Part shown: in pieces, positions 1 through 7,080 of the stretch
Numbering within the stretch: the first letter of the stretch is position 1
How the letters are laid out: the number at the start of each line of letters is the position of its first letter
Source: Chromatiaceae bacterium
GTDB taxonomy: Bacteria; Pseudomonadota; Gammaproteobacteria; Chromatiales; Chromatiaceae
Assembly (NCBI GenBank): GCA_012962365.1
Contig: DTXR01000109.1
Span: 1 to 7,939 of the forward strand
DNA: 7,939 nt
Reading direction: 5' to 3'
The notes under the pieces: generated by a model
What the model saw: the letters and a program-made list of their open reading frames with translations, nothing else
What the model was told of the DNA's origin: nothing
Databases searched by the model: none
Translations under genes and position numbers: made by a program

Positions 1-575
1 GTGATCAGCGTCGCTCCCTTGTAGCGGGAGAAATCCCGCCCCTTGGGATCGAGCAGCACGGGAAGGCCGGCCGCCCTGGCACGCTGGATCCATGCCTGGG
101 GAGCCGACAGTGTGCCTTTGCCATAATCCGACAACACAACCACATCAAAATCCGGCAGCAGTGCTTCAAACCGATCCAGCAGCGTCGTCGCATCATAGTC
201 CGGAAAGCCGTCTTCGAAGTCCAGCCGTATCAACTGTTGGTGCCGGCTGACGATACGCAGCTTGGTGATGGTGGGATAGGCGGACTCACGCTGCAGGTGA
301 CAGTTTACGCCCGCATCTTCCAGACGCGCCTGCAGCTGACGCGCCGCACCGTCGTCCCCCGTTAGGCCCAGTAAGGCGACCTGCCCGCCAAGGGCTGCGA
401 TATTGACAGCCACGTTTCCCGAACCGCCCGGACGGCCTTCTTCATCCTGAACATGCACCACGGGCACTGGCGCTTCCGGCGATATACGCTCGGTAGCGCC
501 ATGCCAGTAGCGATCCAGCATCAGATCACCAACGACCAGCACTCTCGCGGCTGAAAAATCCGGCAGATCTCGCAT
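1..575 (-). CDS. hldE: HldE-type D-glycero-beta-D-manno-heptose-7-phosphate kinase domain, partial (3' end beyond left edge)
   Basis: This cytoplasmic PfkB/ribokinase-fold enzyme phosphorylates D-glycero-D-manno-heptose 7-phosphate at C1 on the route to ADP-heptose, the donor for LPS inner core. I translated the region by hand; 191 codons are visible with no stop. The start [20 protein letters not shown] is followed by the family's [20 protein letters not shown] block, then the PfkB Gly-rich segment [17 protein letters not shown] (residues about 48-64), [20 protein letters not shown] (about 104-123), VVLSDYGKG and [17 protein letters not shown]. These match E. coli HldE almost block for block. 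The ATG at 575 is chosen because an in-frame TAG lies five codons upstream; no good Shine-Dalgarno is visible. The gene begins 20 bases after the stop of the upstream barrel gene. The catalytic GAGD region and any C-terminal adenylyltransferase domain lie outside the window, so a bifunctional HldE cannot be distinguished from a single-domain RfaE1/HldA. Confidence 0.95.
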   Translation of the reverse strand, partial: MRDLPDFSAARVLVVGDLMLDRYWHGATERISPEAPVPVVHVQDEEGRPGGSGNVAVNIAALGGQVALLGLTGDDGAARQLQARLEDAGVNCHLQRESAYPTITKLRIVSRHQQLIRLDFEDGFPDYDATTLLDRFEALLPDFDVVVLSDYGKGTLSAPQAWIQRARAAGLPVLLDPKGRDFSRYKGATLI

Positions 576-595
576 GAGGGAATCGGCCTACAGAC

Positions 596-1447
596 TCAAA
601 AACGGATGCTGGCCTGCAGCACCGCACCCAGTTCGTTTCCGGTGCCGCCCACGCCTATCTCGGCACCTGCCTTCAGATCCACCGTCTTGTAGGTATAGAG
701 CAGCTGGGGGATAACGCTGAACTGGTTCAGGGAAGAGAAGTCCCCCAGATAGGTCACTTCCACAGCGGGATGGAGCGCTCCCCAGGGAGAGAAAACTATC
801 GCCAGCTTCGCATCCAGGGCGGGAAAGCTGGAATCTCCCTCCGGGTGCAGATCGTCGCTGTCGGTATAGTAGCGCAGCCCCACATTGGCCAGCAGCTGGC
901 CGAACGAATGCACTCTGTCGAAGCGTGCGCCGCCGCCAAAAACCAGGCCGGTATGATTCATGGGGTCGAACTGGCTCGGGTCCTTCAGATCCCGTTTGGT
1001 GGTGTGCAGACGGCCAGGCACGCGACCACCATTCACATAGTAGGAGAGGTTGTAGCCCGTGTCCCGGGCAAACACCAACTGATGCTCGAAGGTCAGCGTG
1101 AGAAAATCGTAAACGCCGCCATTACCTTCGACATCCACCGCTTCACCCTGTTGCATGGGCTGATCGTCCTTCACGGTTGCTTCAGCATCGGTCTTGAACG
1201 GGTAACTCAGGCGTAGGCGAAACTTATCGGCGAAAGGCATGGAAAATTCGCCCATGGCCGTCCACCCTTCCAGATCCTCCATCTCATCCACTTCCATGCC
1301 CTTGAAGGACTGCCAGCCCAACTTGAATTCCATCTTGTCGCCAATATCCGCATACTGGGTGCGTATCGGCTCGGTCACCTTGCCAGCCAGGGACTGGCCG
1401 GTCAGTAACGCGGTCAGGATCGCAACATATCCGAGTGCTTTTTTCAT
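596..1447 (-). CDS. Unrecognised outer-membrane beta-barrel protein
   Basis: The 283-residue product has a classical Sec signal peptide: Lys2-Lys3, a hydrophobic core to about residue 16, and a likely cleavage after Ser19-Leu20-Ala21. The mature part, about 262 residues, has no hydrophobic helix. It is rich in alternating hydrophobic/polar strands such as MEFKLGW, FRLRLSY, FLTLTFEHQLVF, GYNLSYYV, LLANVGLRYY and DLKAGAEIGV. It ends in AVLQASIRF with a terminal Phe283, the C-terminal signature read by the BAM assembly machinery. Size and strand count suggest roughly 10-12 strands. Several loops are acidic (VDEMEDLEG, TDSDDLHPEGD). The ATG at 1447 is supported by an AGGAG at 1457-1461 with 9-base spacing. 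It sits 64 bases after the kinase gene and 20 bases before hldE. I do not recognise the family and do not see PagL, PagP or LpxR active-site motifs. A role in LPS modification or transport is only suggested by context; a porin or structural barrel is equally possible. Confidence 0.85.
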   Translation of the reverse strand: MKKALGYVAILTALLTGQSLAGKVTEPIRTQYADIGDKMEFKLGWQSFKGMEVDEMEDLEGWTAMGEFSMPFADKFRLRLSYPFKTDAEATVKDDQPMQQGEAVDVEGNGGVYDFLTLTFEHQLVFARDTGYNLSYYVNGGRVPGRLHTTKRDLKDPSQFDPMNHTGLVFGGGARFDRVHSFGQLLANVGLRYYTDSDDLHPEGDSSFPALDAKLAIVFSPWGALHPAVEVTYLGDFSSLNQFSVIPQLLYTYKTVDLKAGAEIGVGGTGNELGAVLQASIRF

Positions 1448-1511
1448 TTCTGTATTCTCCTGTTTACAGACCAGGCTCCATCAAGCCGGCCCGAAGAAAT
1501 CTTCGTGATCT
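1448..1511 (-). promoter_or_regulatory. Intergenic leader of the barrel gene with strong Shine-Dalgarno
   Basis: This 64-base stretch is the longest non-coding gap in the window. On the minus strand it carries AGGAG at 1461-1457, 9 bases before the barrel gene's ATG. That is a stronger ribosome site than those of the lpxL, msbA, kinase or hldE genes. A short 5-bp palindrome (CGAAG-AAAT-CTTCG, 1492-1505) follows the kinase stop, but no T-run follows it, so it is not a convincing terminator. I see no convincing -35/-10 pair. The gap shows that the barrel is translated independently rather than by coupling; whether it is transcribed separately cannot be told. Confidence 0.5.
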
Positions 1512-2195
1512 TCAGGTATTTCGCCGTTCCCATGCCCTATCATAAGCCATTATCTTCGGTTTTAGCCTTTCCGTGTAGGTCTGGCTGCCACCGACGGCAT
1601 CGAGATACAGATCCACGAAACGCCCGAAACCGAAAGCCCGTACCTCCAGGCTTTGCTCATCGCTGTTGAACAGGTGGCGAAAGTTTCGCGCTCTGGATGC
1701 CCTATTCAGTGGCCAGGGTCGGAAGCGCACATCCTGAACGTCGATAAGGCCCATACTGCCATCCGGGCACAGCAGCACATTGCCCGGGTGCACAGAGCGG
1801 AAAAACACACCCTTGCGATGCAGCTCTGCGAGAAAACCGGCCAGGACGGCATACAGGGAATCATCTCCGCCAGCGGCAAACAGGTCACGGAAGGTCTTAC
1901 CCTCGAGAAGATCGTAAATCACCCCATGACGGTCGATAGCGGCACAGTGAAAGGTTTCCCGCACCTTCGGCGCCGCAATTTCCCGCGCACGCAGGCGGCG
2001 TGCGTTGCGCGCAAAACGCAGATTGTAGGGATACAACTGGCCGGAAGACCATCGCCGTTTCAGGCGAAAAAGCTTCATTATCCGGCCATCGGGCAACAAC
2101 CAGACCTTGACCCCGAATGACTGTTGCTCCAGTACCCTGGCATCTGCCGTCAGTTCCTCATAGGTCGACAGACTCATGGGGCGATTGAAGATCAT
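1512..2195 (-). CDS. Kinase-fold protein of the LPS core/Kdo kinase type, degenerate catalytic loop
   Basis: This 227-residue protein probably phosphorylates a sugar of the LPS inner core on the cytoplasmic side; the substrate is not shown by sequence. Kinase landmarks visible: a candidate beta-3 Lys41 in GRIMKLFRLKRR, a possible helix-C Glu72, a hinge-like VIYDLLEGKTF (92-102), a catalytic-loop equivalent FFRSVHPGNVLL (131-142) with Asn139, and Asp152 in GLIDVQDV in place of DFG. The HRD-type catalytic Asp is replaced by Ser134. The reading frame is open from a GTG at 2222, but I chose the ATG at 2195 because it makes an ATGA overlap with the methyltransferase stop; a further ATG lies at 2177. 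It has no signal peptide or membrane segment, and the N-terminal half is rich in Arg/Lys, which could suit binding to phosphorylated or acidic glycolipid. From memory, Pseudomonas also has a kinase-fold gene beside msbA and hldE. A small-molecule or protein kinase, or a pseudokinase, remains possible. Confidence 0.75.
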   Translation of the reverse strand: MIFNRPMSLSTYEELTADARVLEQQSFGVKVWLLPDGRIMKLFRLKRRWSSGQLYPYNLRFARNARRLRAREIAAPKVRETFHCAAIDRHGVIYDLLEGKTFRDLFAAGGDDSLYAVLAGFLAELHRKGVFFRSVHPGNVLLCPDGSMGLIDVQDVRFRPWPLNRASRARNFRHLFNSDEQSLEVRAFGFGRFVDLYLDAVGGSQTYTERLKPKIMAYDRAWERRNT

Positions 2196-2893
2196 CCACA
2201 TTCCAGAACGTAGGTACGCCACATTGCGTAACGGGGCAGAAAATCCACCTTTCCCCGGATTCTGAATCCCGCCTGAGCAAACTCCGCTTCCACCTGCTGG
2301 CGGGTATGCAGGAAACGGTTATCGAATCGTTTGCGTTTAGGCCGGTTCACCACTGCCCGCTGGCGTTTCCAAGCCTTGTAGTTACCATCCACCCACAGGG
2401 AGATGCAGACGCTGCCACTGGCCACCCGGTGAAATTCATTCAGGATACGCAGTCTGTCTTCCGACTCGCCGATATGATGCAACAACCTCATGCAGAAAAT
2501 GTTTTCAACCGCATTGTCGGGAAGCTGAATATCGAAAGCCGAGCTTTGGAATACGCTGAAACGACTCACGGTTTCCGGCGGCCTTTCTTCCTGAGCCACG
2601 GTCAGCATCGCCTCGCTGTAGTCCGCCGCCAGTAATTGCCTGTCCGGATCCTGCGCCAGCAATTCCCAGAAACGCCCGGTACCGCAAGGCAGATCCAGCA
2701 CGGATTTCGGGTTTCCCGCCAGCTTCAATGCCTTGTTCGCCATGCGCTGTTCCCAGTAGTTGGAAATGCGCCGCCCAAAGGGGCCTGTCTGGTGCTTGCG
2801 ATAGTATTCCCGCGCTTTCTCGAGAGAGTATTTACCGGAGAAGTCCAGCTCGCCTTCCCCTACGGCAGGTTGCATATGTTTATTTTTCTTCAC
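2192..2893 (-). CDS. Class I SAM-dependent methyltransferase, substrate unknown
   Basis: This is a 233-residue cytoplasmic protein with a Rossmann-type methyltransferase core. Motif I is VLDLPCGTGRF (about 65-75). An acidic residue that should bind the SAM ribose is Asp91 in LLAADYSEAML. A motif II/III-like stretch FDIQLPDNAVENIFCMRLLH (about 120-139) follows, then ILNEFHRVASG, as in the Methyltransf_11/25 group. A basic stretch (KRQRAVVNRPKRKRFDNRF, about 176-194) lies in the C-terminal part. The start is a GTG at 2893 overlapping the msbA stop as GTGA, with AGGA 5 bases upstream; an in-frame ATG at 2875 is a weaker alternative. It overlaps the kinase gene by an ATGA at its other end. The location suggests it may methylate LPS core or a lipid/glycan intermediate, but nothing in the sequence identifies the acceptor; a quinone or other small-molecule methyltransferase cannot be excluded. 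Confidence 0.85.
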   Translation of the reverse strand: MKKNKHMQPAVGEGELDFSGKYSLEKAREYYRKHQTGPFGRRISNYWEQRMANKALKLAGNPKSVLDLPCGTGRFWELLAQDPDRQLLAADYSEAMLTVAQEERPPETVSRFSVFQSSAFDIQLPDNAVENIFCMRLLHHIGESEDRLRILNEFHRVASGSVCISLWVDGNYKAWKRQRAVVNRPKRKRFDNRFLHTRQQVEAEFAQAGFRIRGKVDFLPRYAMWRTYVLECG

Positions 2894-4674
2894 TGTTTTC
2901 CTGCTTGCAATTGGATCTGATTGTTGTACAGATGGGAGTACTCACCGTCCTGATGGATCAATTCCTTATGGGAACCCGATTCCACAACCCTGCCCTGGCG
3001 AATGACCAGAATCCTGTCTGCATTTTCAATGGTGGACAGCCGGTGAGCGATGATCAGGGTGGTGCGGTTCGCTGTCAGGTTCTGCAAGGCAGCCTGTACA
3101 TGGCGTTCGGATATCGTATCCAGAGCCGAGGTTGCTTCGTCCAGAATCAGGATGGGCGCATCCTTCAGCAAGGCGCGGGCAATGGCGATGCGCTGACGCT
3201 GTCCGCCCGACAGGCGCACGCCGTCTTCCCCCACGATGGTGTCGAAGCCATCCGGCAGTTCCTCGATGAACTCCAGGGCATGAGCCGCTCGTGCGGCGGC
3301 TTCTAGGGCCTCAATCGTCGGAGGACCGGATGAACCATACGCGATATTTGCAGCAACGCTGTCGTTGAACAGCACGGATTCCTGCCCCACATAGGCGATA
3401 TGCTGCCGCAGGCTGGGAAGACGGATACCGGCCAGCGGAACATCATCGAGCAGGATATGCCCTTCGGTAGGCTCATAAAAGCGGGGAATCAGCGCCGCGA
3501 TGGTGGTCTTGCCACTGCCGGAGGGGCCAACCAGGGCGATGCGCTGCCCCGGCTCCATGCGAAAGCTCACCCCGTCAAGCGCATCGGTCTCGGCCTGGGC
3601 GTAACGGAATTTCACGTTTTCAAAGCGGATGCTGCCTTCTATCTTGTCGATTTCCCGCTCTCCGTGATCATTTTCCGGGGATTCATCGATGAGTTTGAAT
3701 ACAGACTCAGCCCCGGCCAATCCCGTCTGCAGGGGCTGGTTGATGGCCGTCAGGCGCTTGATCGGCGGAAACAGCAGTCCCAGGGCAGAAAAGAACGACA
3801 TGAACTCGCCCACGGTCATGGGCTCTCCACCCAATTGGCCGGTACCCAGATAAATGAGCAGCGCTATCATCAGCGCGCCGATGAACTCCACGATGGGGGC
3901 ACTGGTGGCATCGGCCACCTTGAGCTTGAAGCGGTAACGCCGCACCCAATTGGCCAGTTTTCCGAAGCGTTTGCGCTCGTATGATTGCCCCCCGTAAACC
4001 TTGACGATCTTGTTTCCCCGGGTAGCTTCCTCCAGGGCATGGGTCATTTCGCCCATGGTCTCCTGCAGATCACGGCTGGAGCGGCGCATGCGCCCGGAGA
4101 CATAACGCACGAAATACAGCATCACCGGCAGCAGGACGGACACCACCAGGGTGAATTTCCAGTTGGTGTACAACATGAAACCCAGCAGACCGATGACAGA
4201 CAATCCATCCCGCAGCAGGATGACCAGCACCTTGGTGGCAGCCGTCGTTACCTGGGTAACATCATAGGTCACCTTGGCGATCAGATTGCCCGTGGCATGG
4301 GCATCAAAATAGGCCACTGGCAGGGTGAGAATGCGTTCGAACATGTTCTTCCGCAGGTCGAGCACCACCTTGCCCGCCACCCATTGAAAGGCCACCCGGC
4401 TGACGAAAGCCAGCACCCCCCGCACCACATACAATGCCAGGAGGGCGATGGGCATCCAGAACATGTAGAACTCATCCCGATCGACGAAAGCCTTGTCCAT
4501 CAGCGGTTCCATCAGGTAGGGAATGGCTGGCTCCGTGGCAGCGAGCAACACGGTGAATAACACCGCTACAGCAAAGGCATGCCAATAGGGTCGTACATGC
4601 TTGAGCAGGCGCAGATACAGTTCCCTGCTTTCCACGAAAGTGGTCTGAGTTCGAAGCTTTGTTTTTCGGCTCAT
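2890..4674 (-). CDS. msbA: MsbA-type lipid A-core ABC flippase
   Basis: This inner-membrane half-transporter works as a homodimer and flips lipid A-core from the cytoplasmic to the periplasmic leaflet using ATP. It has 594 residues, close to the usual ~580, with an N-terminal exporter domain and a C-terminal ATPase. Membrane segments are visible at about 34-50, 72-95, 147-169, 171-191 and 262-280, with another near 288-305. ATPase motifs are complete: Walker A GPSGSGKT (383-390), Q-loop Gln431 in YVGQESVLF, signature LSGGQ (488-492), Walker B ILILDE with Asp512 and Glu513, D-loop SALD, and His544 in IIAHRLS. The TM-region block LPVAYFDAHATGNLIAKVTY is characteristic of MsbA. The ATG at 4674 directly abuts the acyltransferase stop (TGAATG); no good Shine-Dalgarno precedes it, so translation probably depends on coupling. 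The gene downstream is not lpxK, unlike E. coli. A general lipid exporter is possible but less likely given the neighbours. Confidence 0.95.
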   Translation of the reverse strand: MSRKTKLRTQTTFVESRELYLRLLKHVRPYWHAFAVAVLFTVLLAATEPAIPYLMEPLMDKAFVDRDEFYMFWMPIALLALYVVRGVLAFVSRVAFQWVAGKVVLDLRKNMFERILTLPVAYFDAHATGNLIAKVTYDVTQVTTAATKVLVILLRDGLSVIGLLGFMLYTNWKFTLVVSVLLPVMLYFVRYVSGRMRRSSRDLQETMGEMTHALEEATRGNKIVKVYGGQSYERKRFGKLANWVRRYRFKLKVADATSAPIVEFIGALMIALLIYLGTGQLGGEPMTVGEFMSFFSALGLLFPPIKRLTAINQPLQTGLAGAESVFKLIDESPENDHGEREIDKIEGSIRFENVKFRYAQAETDALDGVSFRMEPGQRIALVGPSGSGKTTIAALIPRFYEPTEGHILLDDVPLAGIRLPSLRQHIAYVGQESVLFNDSVAANIAYGSSGPPTIEALEAAARAAHALEFIEELPDGFDTIVGEDGVRLSGGQRQRIAIARALLKDAPILILDEATSALDTISERHVQAALQNLTANRTTLIIAHRLSTIENADRILVIRQGRVVESGSHKELIHQDGEYSHLYNNQIQLQAGKQ

Positions 4675-5601
4675 TCAGTCAACCGGATAAAGGCGGGGAT
4701 CGGAACGTTGCGGGCGGGTTCGGAATCGGCGGTGAATCCACATGTATTGTTCGGGCGTCTCGCGCACCCACCTCTCGACCAGATCATTTACGCGTCGGGT
4801 ATCGGCGACCAGATCCCCGCTGGGAAAGTCCTCCCAGGGAGCCTCGAGAAATATGTCATGCCCTTTTCCATCCTCTCGTCTTACGGCCCGAAAGGGAACC
4901 ACCAGCGCTCCGCTGAGTCTGGCAAGCCGGGCCGTGGCTGGATTGGTTGATGCGGGAATACCAAAAAACTCGGCAAACACCGATTCCCTGCGCCCCGCAT
5001 TCTGATCGACAGCATACCATACGGCCTTGCCCTCTTTAAGGGCGCGAATCACACCACGGACATTGTGGCGCGTGATGATCTGCGGCAGCCAGCGCAATCG
5101 CGCCCTGCTGATCATCCGGTCGATTACAGGGTTGTTGCTGGGCCGGTACATGGCAACGAAAGATTGCTCATTCACCAGCAGACGTCCCCCGAATTCCGGG
5201 CTGTTCAAATGCGCCGTCAGCAGCAGAACCCCCTTCCCCCTGGCCAAGGCGGCCTGAAGATTCTCCATGCCGTGAATGTGCGCCAGCTTTGCCACGCGCC
5301 GGGTCGGCGCCCACCAGGCCAGAGGCGCTTCGAGAAGTGTCTTCCCGAGGCTGTCGAAGCTGTCCTTGAGCAACTGCTTGCGCCATTCGGGAGAACGGTC
5401 GGGAAAACACAGGTCGATGTTGGTGCGGGCAATCACCTTTCGTCCGGGCATGGCCAGCACGTACAGGCGGCCAACCGCAGGCCCCAGGGTCTGAATCAGA
5501 CCGTAGGGCAGCAGCGCCAACAGACGCAACACACCCACAGCTACCCAGGTCAACCAGAAACGCGGGTGATAAAGAGGCAGGCCTTTGAGCTTGTTCGCCA
5601 C
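4675..5601 (-). CDS. lpxL: LpxL/HtrB-type Kdo2-lipid A late acyltransferase
   Basis: This enzyme transfers a secondary acyl chain from acyl-ACP to Kdo2-lipid IVA at the cytoplasmic face of the inner membrane. The 308-residue product matches E. coli LpxL in length and layout: an N-terminal LYHPRFWLTW block, a single hydrophobic anchor (about 17-40), the catalytic HX4E motif His131-LNSP-Glu136, MYRPSNNPVIDRMISRARLR (151-170), AVWYAVDQNAG (193-203), and a C-terminal PEQYMWIHRRFRTRP. The start is inferred to be the GTG at 5601, 7 bases after the rmlD stop, because it places the LYHPRFW block where the family has it; no in-frame ATG fits, and the open frame further upstream overlaps rmlD. The ribosome site is weak. 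LpxL, LpxM and LpxP share these motifs, so chain position and length cannot be fixed from sequence; the LpxL call rests on the N-terminal match. Confidence 0.88.
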   Translation of the reverse strand: MANKLKGLPLYHPRFWLTWVAVGVLRLLALLPYGLIQTLGPAVGRLYVLAMPGRKVIARTNIDLCFPDRSPEWRKQLLKDSFDSLGKTLLEAPLAWWAPTRRVAKLAHIHGMENLQAALARGKGVLLLTAHLNSPEFGGRLLVNEQSFVAMYRPSNNPVIDRMISRARLRWLPQIITRHNVRGVIRALKEGKAVWYAVDQNAGRRESVFAEFFGIPASTNPATARLARLSGALVVPFRAVRREDGKGHDIFLEAPWEDFPSGDLVADTRRVNDLVERWVRETPEQYMWIHRRFRTRPQRSDPRLYPVD

Positions 5602-5608
5602 TAACGGA

Positions 5609-6523
5609 TTACTGCCTGTCGAAAAGCTCTTCCATGCACAGCGCCAACCCCTGCCGCCAATGCGGCAGGCGAACACCAAATGCCTCGTGCAGGCTGCCGG
5701 TATCGAGTACCGAATAGGCCGGCCTGGCCGCCGGCGTAGGATATTGTTCCGTGGAAATGGCATCGAGGACACATTCTTCCTTTGACATATCCAGAATCGC
5801 CTGGGCAAATTCGTGCCAGCTGGCCTCGCCTGCGGCGGTAAGATGAAACACCTGGCCATGGTGTACACCGAAAGTAAACCCGCCCTCGGGGGTCTTGCAC
5901 TGTGCCAACAGCTGTGCGGTTGCCTCGGCAAGCAGACGCGACCAAGTGGGCGCGCCAAACTGATCGTCAACCACACCCAGCTGTTTCTTCTCGGCAAAAA
6001 GACGCAACATGGTCAGCAGGAAATTGCTGCCCCTGGCACCATAAACCCAGGCGGTGCGCAATATCAGGCTGTCCGCCCGGGAGCCAAGTAACGCCTGTTC
6101 GCCCGCCAGCTTGGACTTGCCGTAGACGCTTTGCGGATCAGGCGGGTCATTCTCTTTCCAGGGATGTTTGCTCTTCCCGGAAAAGACGTAGTCGGTCGAA
6201 AAATGCAGCACGGGAATGTCCATCTCGGCACCCAGTTTACCCATTCTCCCGACGGCTTCAGCGTTGATCTGGTAGGCCAGCGTTTCATCCGATTCCGCCT
6301 TGTCCACTGCGGTATAAGCCGTCGCATTCACCATCAATGTCGGACGCAGTTCATGCACCAGTACATCCAGCGCATGGGCATCTGTCAGGTCGAGATACCG
6401 CTCTGCGCCATCCACACCAGCGGTTACGATGTCACCCAGGGTTGCCAGGGTGCGGCGTAATTCCCAGCCAAGTTGACCACTATGACCGAAAAGCAGGATC
6501 AGGGGTGCATCCGGGCGATTCAT
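5609..6523 (-). CDS. rmlD: dTDP-4-dehydrorhamnose reductase
   Basis: RmlD carries out the last step of dTDP-L-rhamnose synthesis, the NAD(P)H-dependent reduction of dTDP-4-keto-L-rhamnose. The 304-residue protein is an extended short-chain dehydrogenase. It shows the cofactor-binding loop GHSGQLG (13-19), MVNATAYTAVDKAESD (64-79), STDYVFSGK (109-117), and the catalytic YGKSK with Tyr134 and Lys138, followed by LRTAWVYGARGSNF and VVDDQFGAPT, all typical of RmlD. The family usually has STDYVFDG; here the Asp is Ser, which is a minor change. The ATG at 6523 overlaps the rmlC stop as ATGA and has GGAG 8 bases upstream (6532-6535). The stop lies 7 bases before the acyltransferase start. Also known as rfbD. 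Confidence 0.96.
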   Translation of the reverse strand: MNRPDAPLILLFGHSGQLGWELRRTLATLGDIVTAGVDGAERYLDLTDAHALDVLVHELRPTLMVNATAYTAVDKAESDETLAYQINAEAVGRMGKLGAEMDIPVLHFSTDYVFSGKSKHPWKENDPPDPQSVYGKSKLAGEQALLGSRADSLILRTAWVYGARGSNFLLTMLRLFAEKKQLGVVDDQFGAPTWSRLLAEATAQLLAQCKTPEGGFTFGVHHGQVFHLTAAGEASWHEFAQAILDMSKEECVLDAISTEQYPTPAARPAYSVLDTGSLHEAFGVRLPHWRQGLALCMEELFDRQ

Positions 6524-7080
6524 GGCTGATACTCCGGCAGACGATCTTCGGCAATGTCTTTCAGCGCAGGCGCTTCGGCATCCTTGTCTGACAGACTGGG
6601 CTTGCCCACTATGGGCCAGTCGATGCCGATGTCTTCATCGTCCCAGCGAATGCTCAGCTCGGTTTGTGGGTTATACAGCTCGGTACATTTGTAGCTGAAA
6701 ATCGCCTGGTTGCTGGTGACCACATAGCCATGGGCAAAACCTGCTGGCACCCACAGCTGGCGGCGCGTATCACCGGAAAGAATCACGCCCACCCACTGCC
6801 CAAAATAGGGCGAGTCCCGGCGCACATCCACCGCCACATCGAATACCTCGCCCATGATCACCTGCACCAGCTTGCCCTGGGCATGGGGATGTTGCAGATG
6901 CAGGCCACGCAGGATGCCGTGGCAGGACATGGCCATATTGTCCTGCACGAAAGTATCCACGATGCCCGCCTCCTCGTAGCGTTTCTGCTGCCAGGTCTCC
7001 ATGAACCAGCCGCGCTTGTCACCATGCACGTCCGGGTCGATGATGAGCACCCCGGGGATGTCGGTTTCGGTAATTTTCAT
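6520..7080 (-). CDS. rmlC: dTDP-4-dehydrorhamnose 3,5-epimerase
   Basis: RmlC epimerises dTDP-4-keto-6-deoxy-glucose at C3 and C5, giving the substrate for RmlD. The 186-residue product is a cupin of normal length. Visible blocks are [20 protein letters not shown] with catalytic His61, [20 protein letters not shown] (64-83), [15 protein letters not shown] (107-121), [11 protein letters not shown] with candidate active-site Tyr130, and [13 protein letters not shown] (144-156). A C-terminal LSDKD follows, the region that supplies the Asp of the His-Asp dyad. The ATG at 7080 forms an ATGA overlap with the rmlA stop and has AGGAG 8 bases upstream (7089-7093), so the start is well supported. Also known as rfbC. 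Confidence 0.97.
   Translation of the reverse strand: MKITETDIPGVLIIDPDVHGDKRGWFMETWQQKRYEEAGIVDTFVQDNMAMSCHGILRGLHLQHPHAQGKLVQVIMGEVFDVAVDVRRDSPYFGQWVGVILSGDTRRQLWVPAGFAHGYVVTSNQAIFSYKCTELYNPQTELSIRWDDEDIGIDWPIVGKPSLSDKDAEAPALKDIAEDRLPEYQP

Noticed and set aside
770..1216. Plus-strand open frame of 148 codons opposite the barrel gene
   Set aside because: It is antisense to a frame with a good start, signal peptide and barrel C-terminus; no ribosome site or recognisable motif was seen.
596..1447. Idea that the barrel is a PagL, PagP or LpxR lipid A-modifying enzyme
   Set aside because: I could not find the His-Ser pair of PagL or a recognisable PagP/LpxR motif, and the length does not fit PagL or PagP; only the location supports it.
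1492..1505. Short palindrome CGAAG-AAAT-CTTCG after the kinase gene, considered as a terminator
   Set aside because: The stem is only 5 bp, AT-containing, and not followed by a T-run on the minus strand.
1448..1511. Possible sigma-70 promoter (TTGATG-like element) in the gap before the barrel gene
   Set aside because: The only -35-like hexamer has no -10 element at an acceptable 16-18 base distance.
2196..2222. Upstream GTG start at 2222 for the kinase gene
   Set aside because: It would need a 31-base overlap with the methyltransferase gene and has no clear ribosome site; the ATGA overlap at 2195 fits the pattern of the other junctions.
3400..4560. Two long consecutive plus-strand open frames (3400-3984 and 3985-4560)
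   Set aside because: Both are antisense to msbA, rich in His, Gln and Gly as expected of shadow frames in GC-rich DNA, and match no domain I know; msbA itself is complete and unmistakable.
5602..5997. N-terminal extension of the acyltransferase reading frame to an ATG at 5997
   Set aside because: It lies wholly inside rmlD in another frame, has an Arg/Pro/Cys-rich shadow composition, and is absent from the LpxL family, whose N-terminus begins near LYHPRFW.
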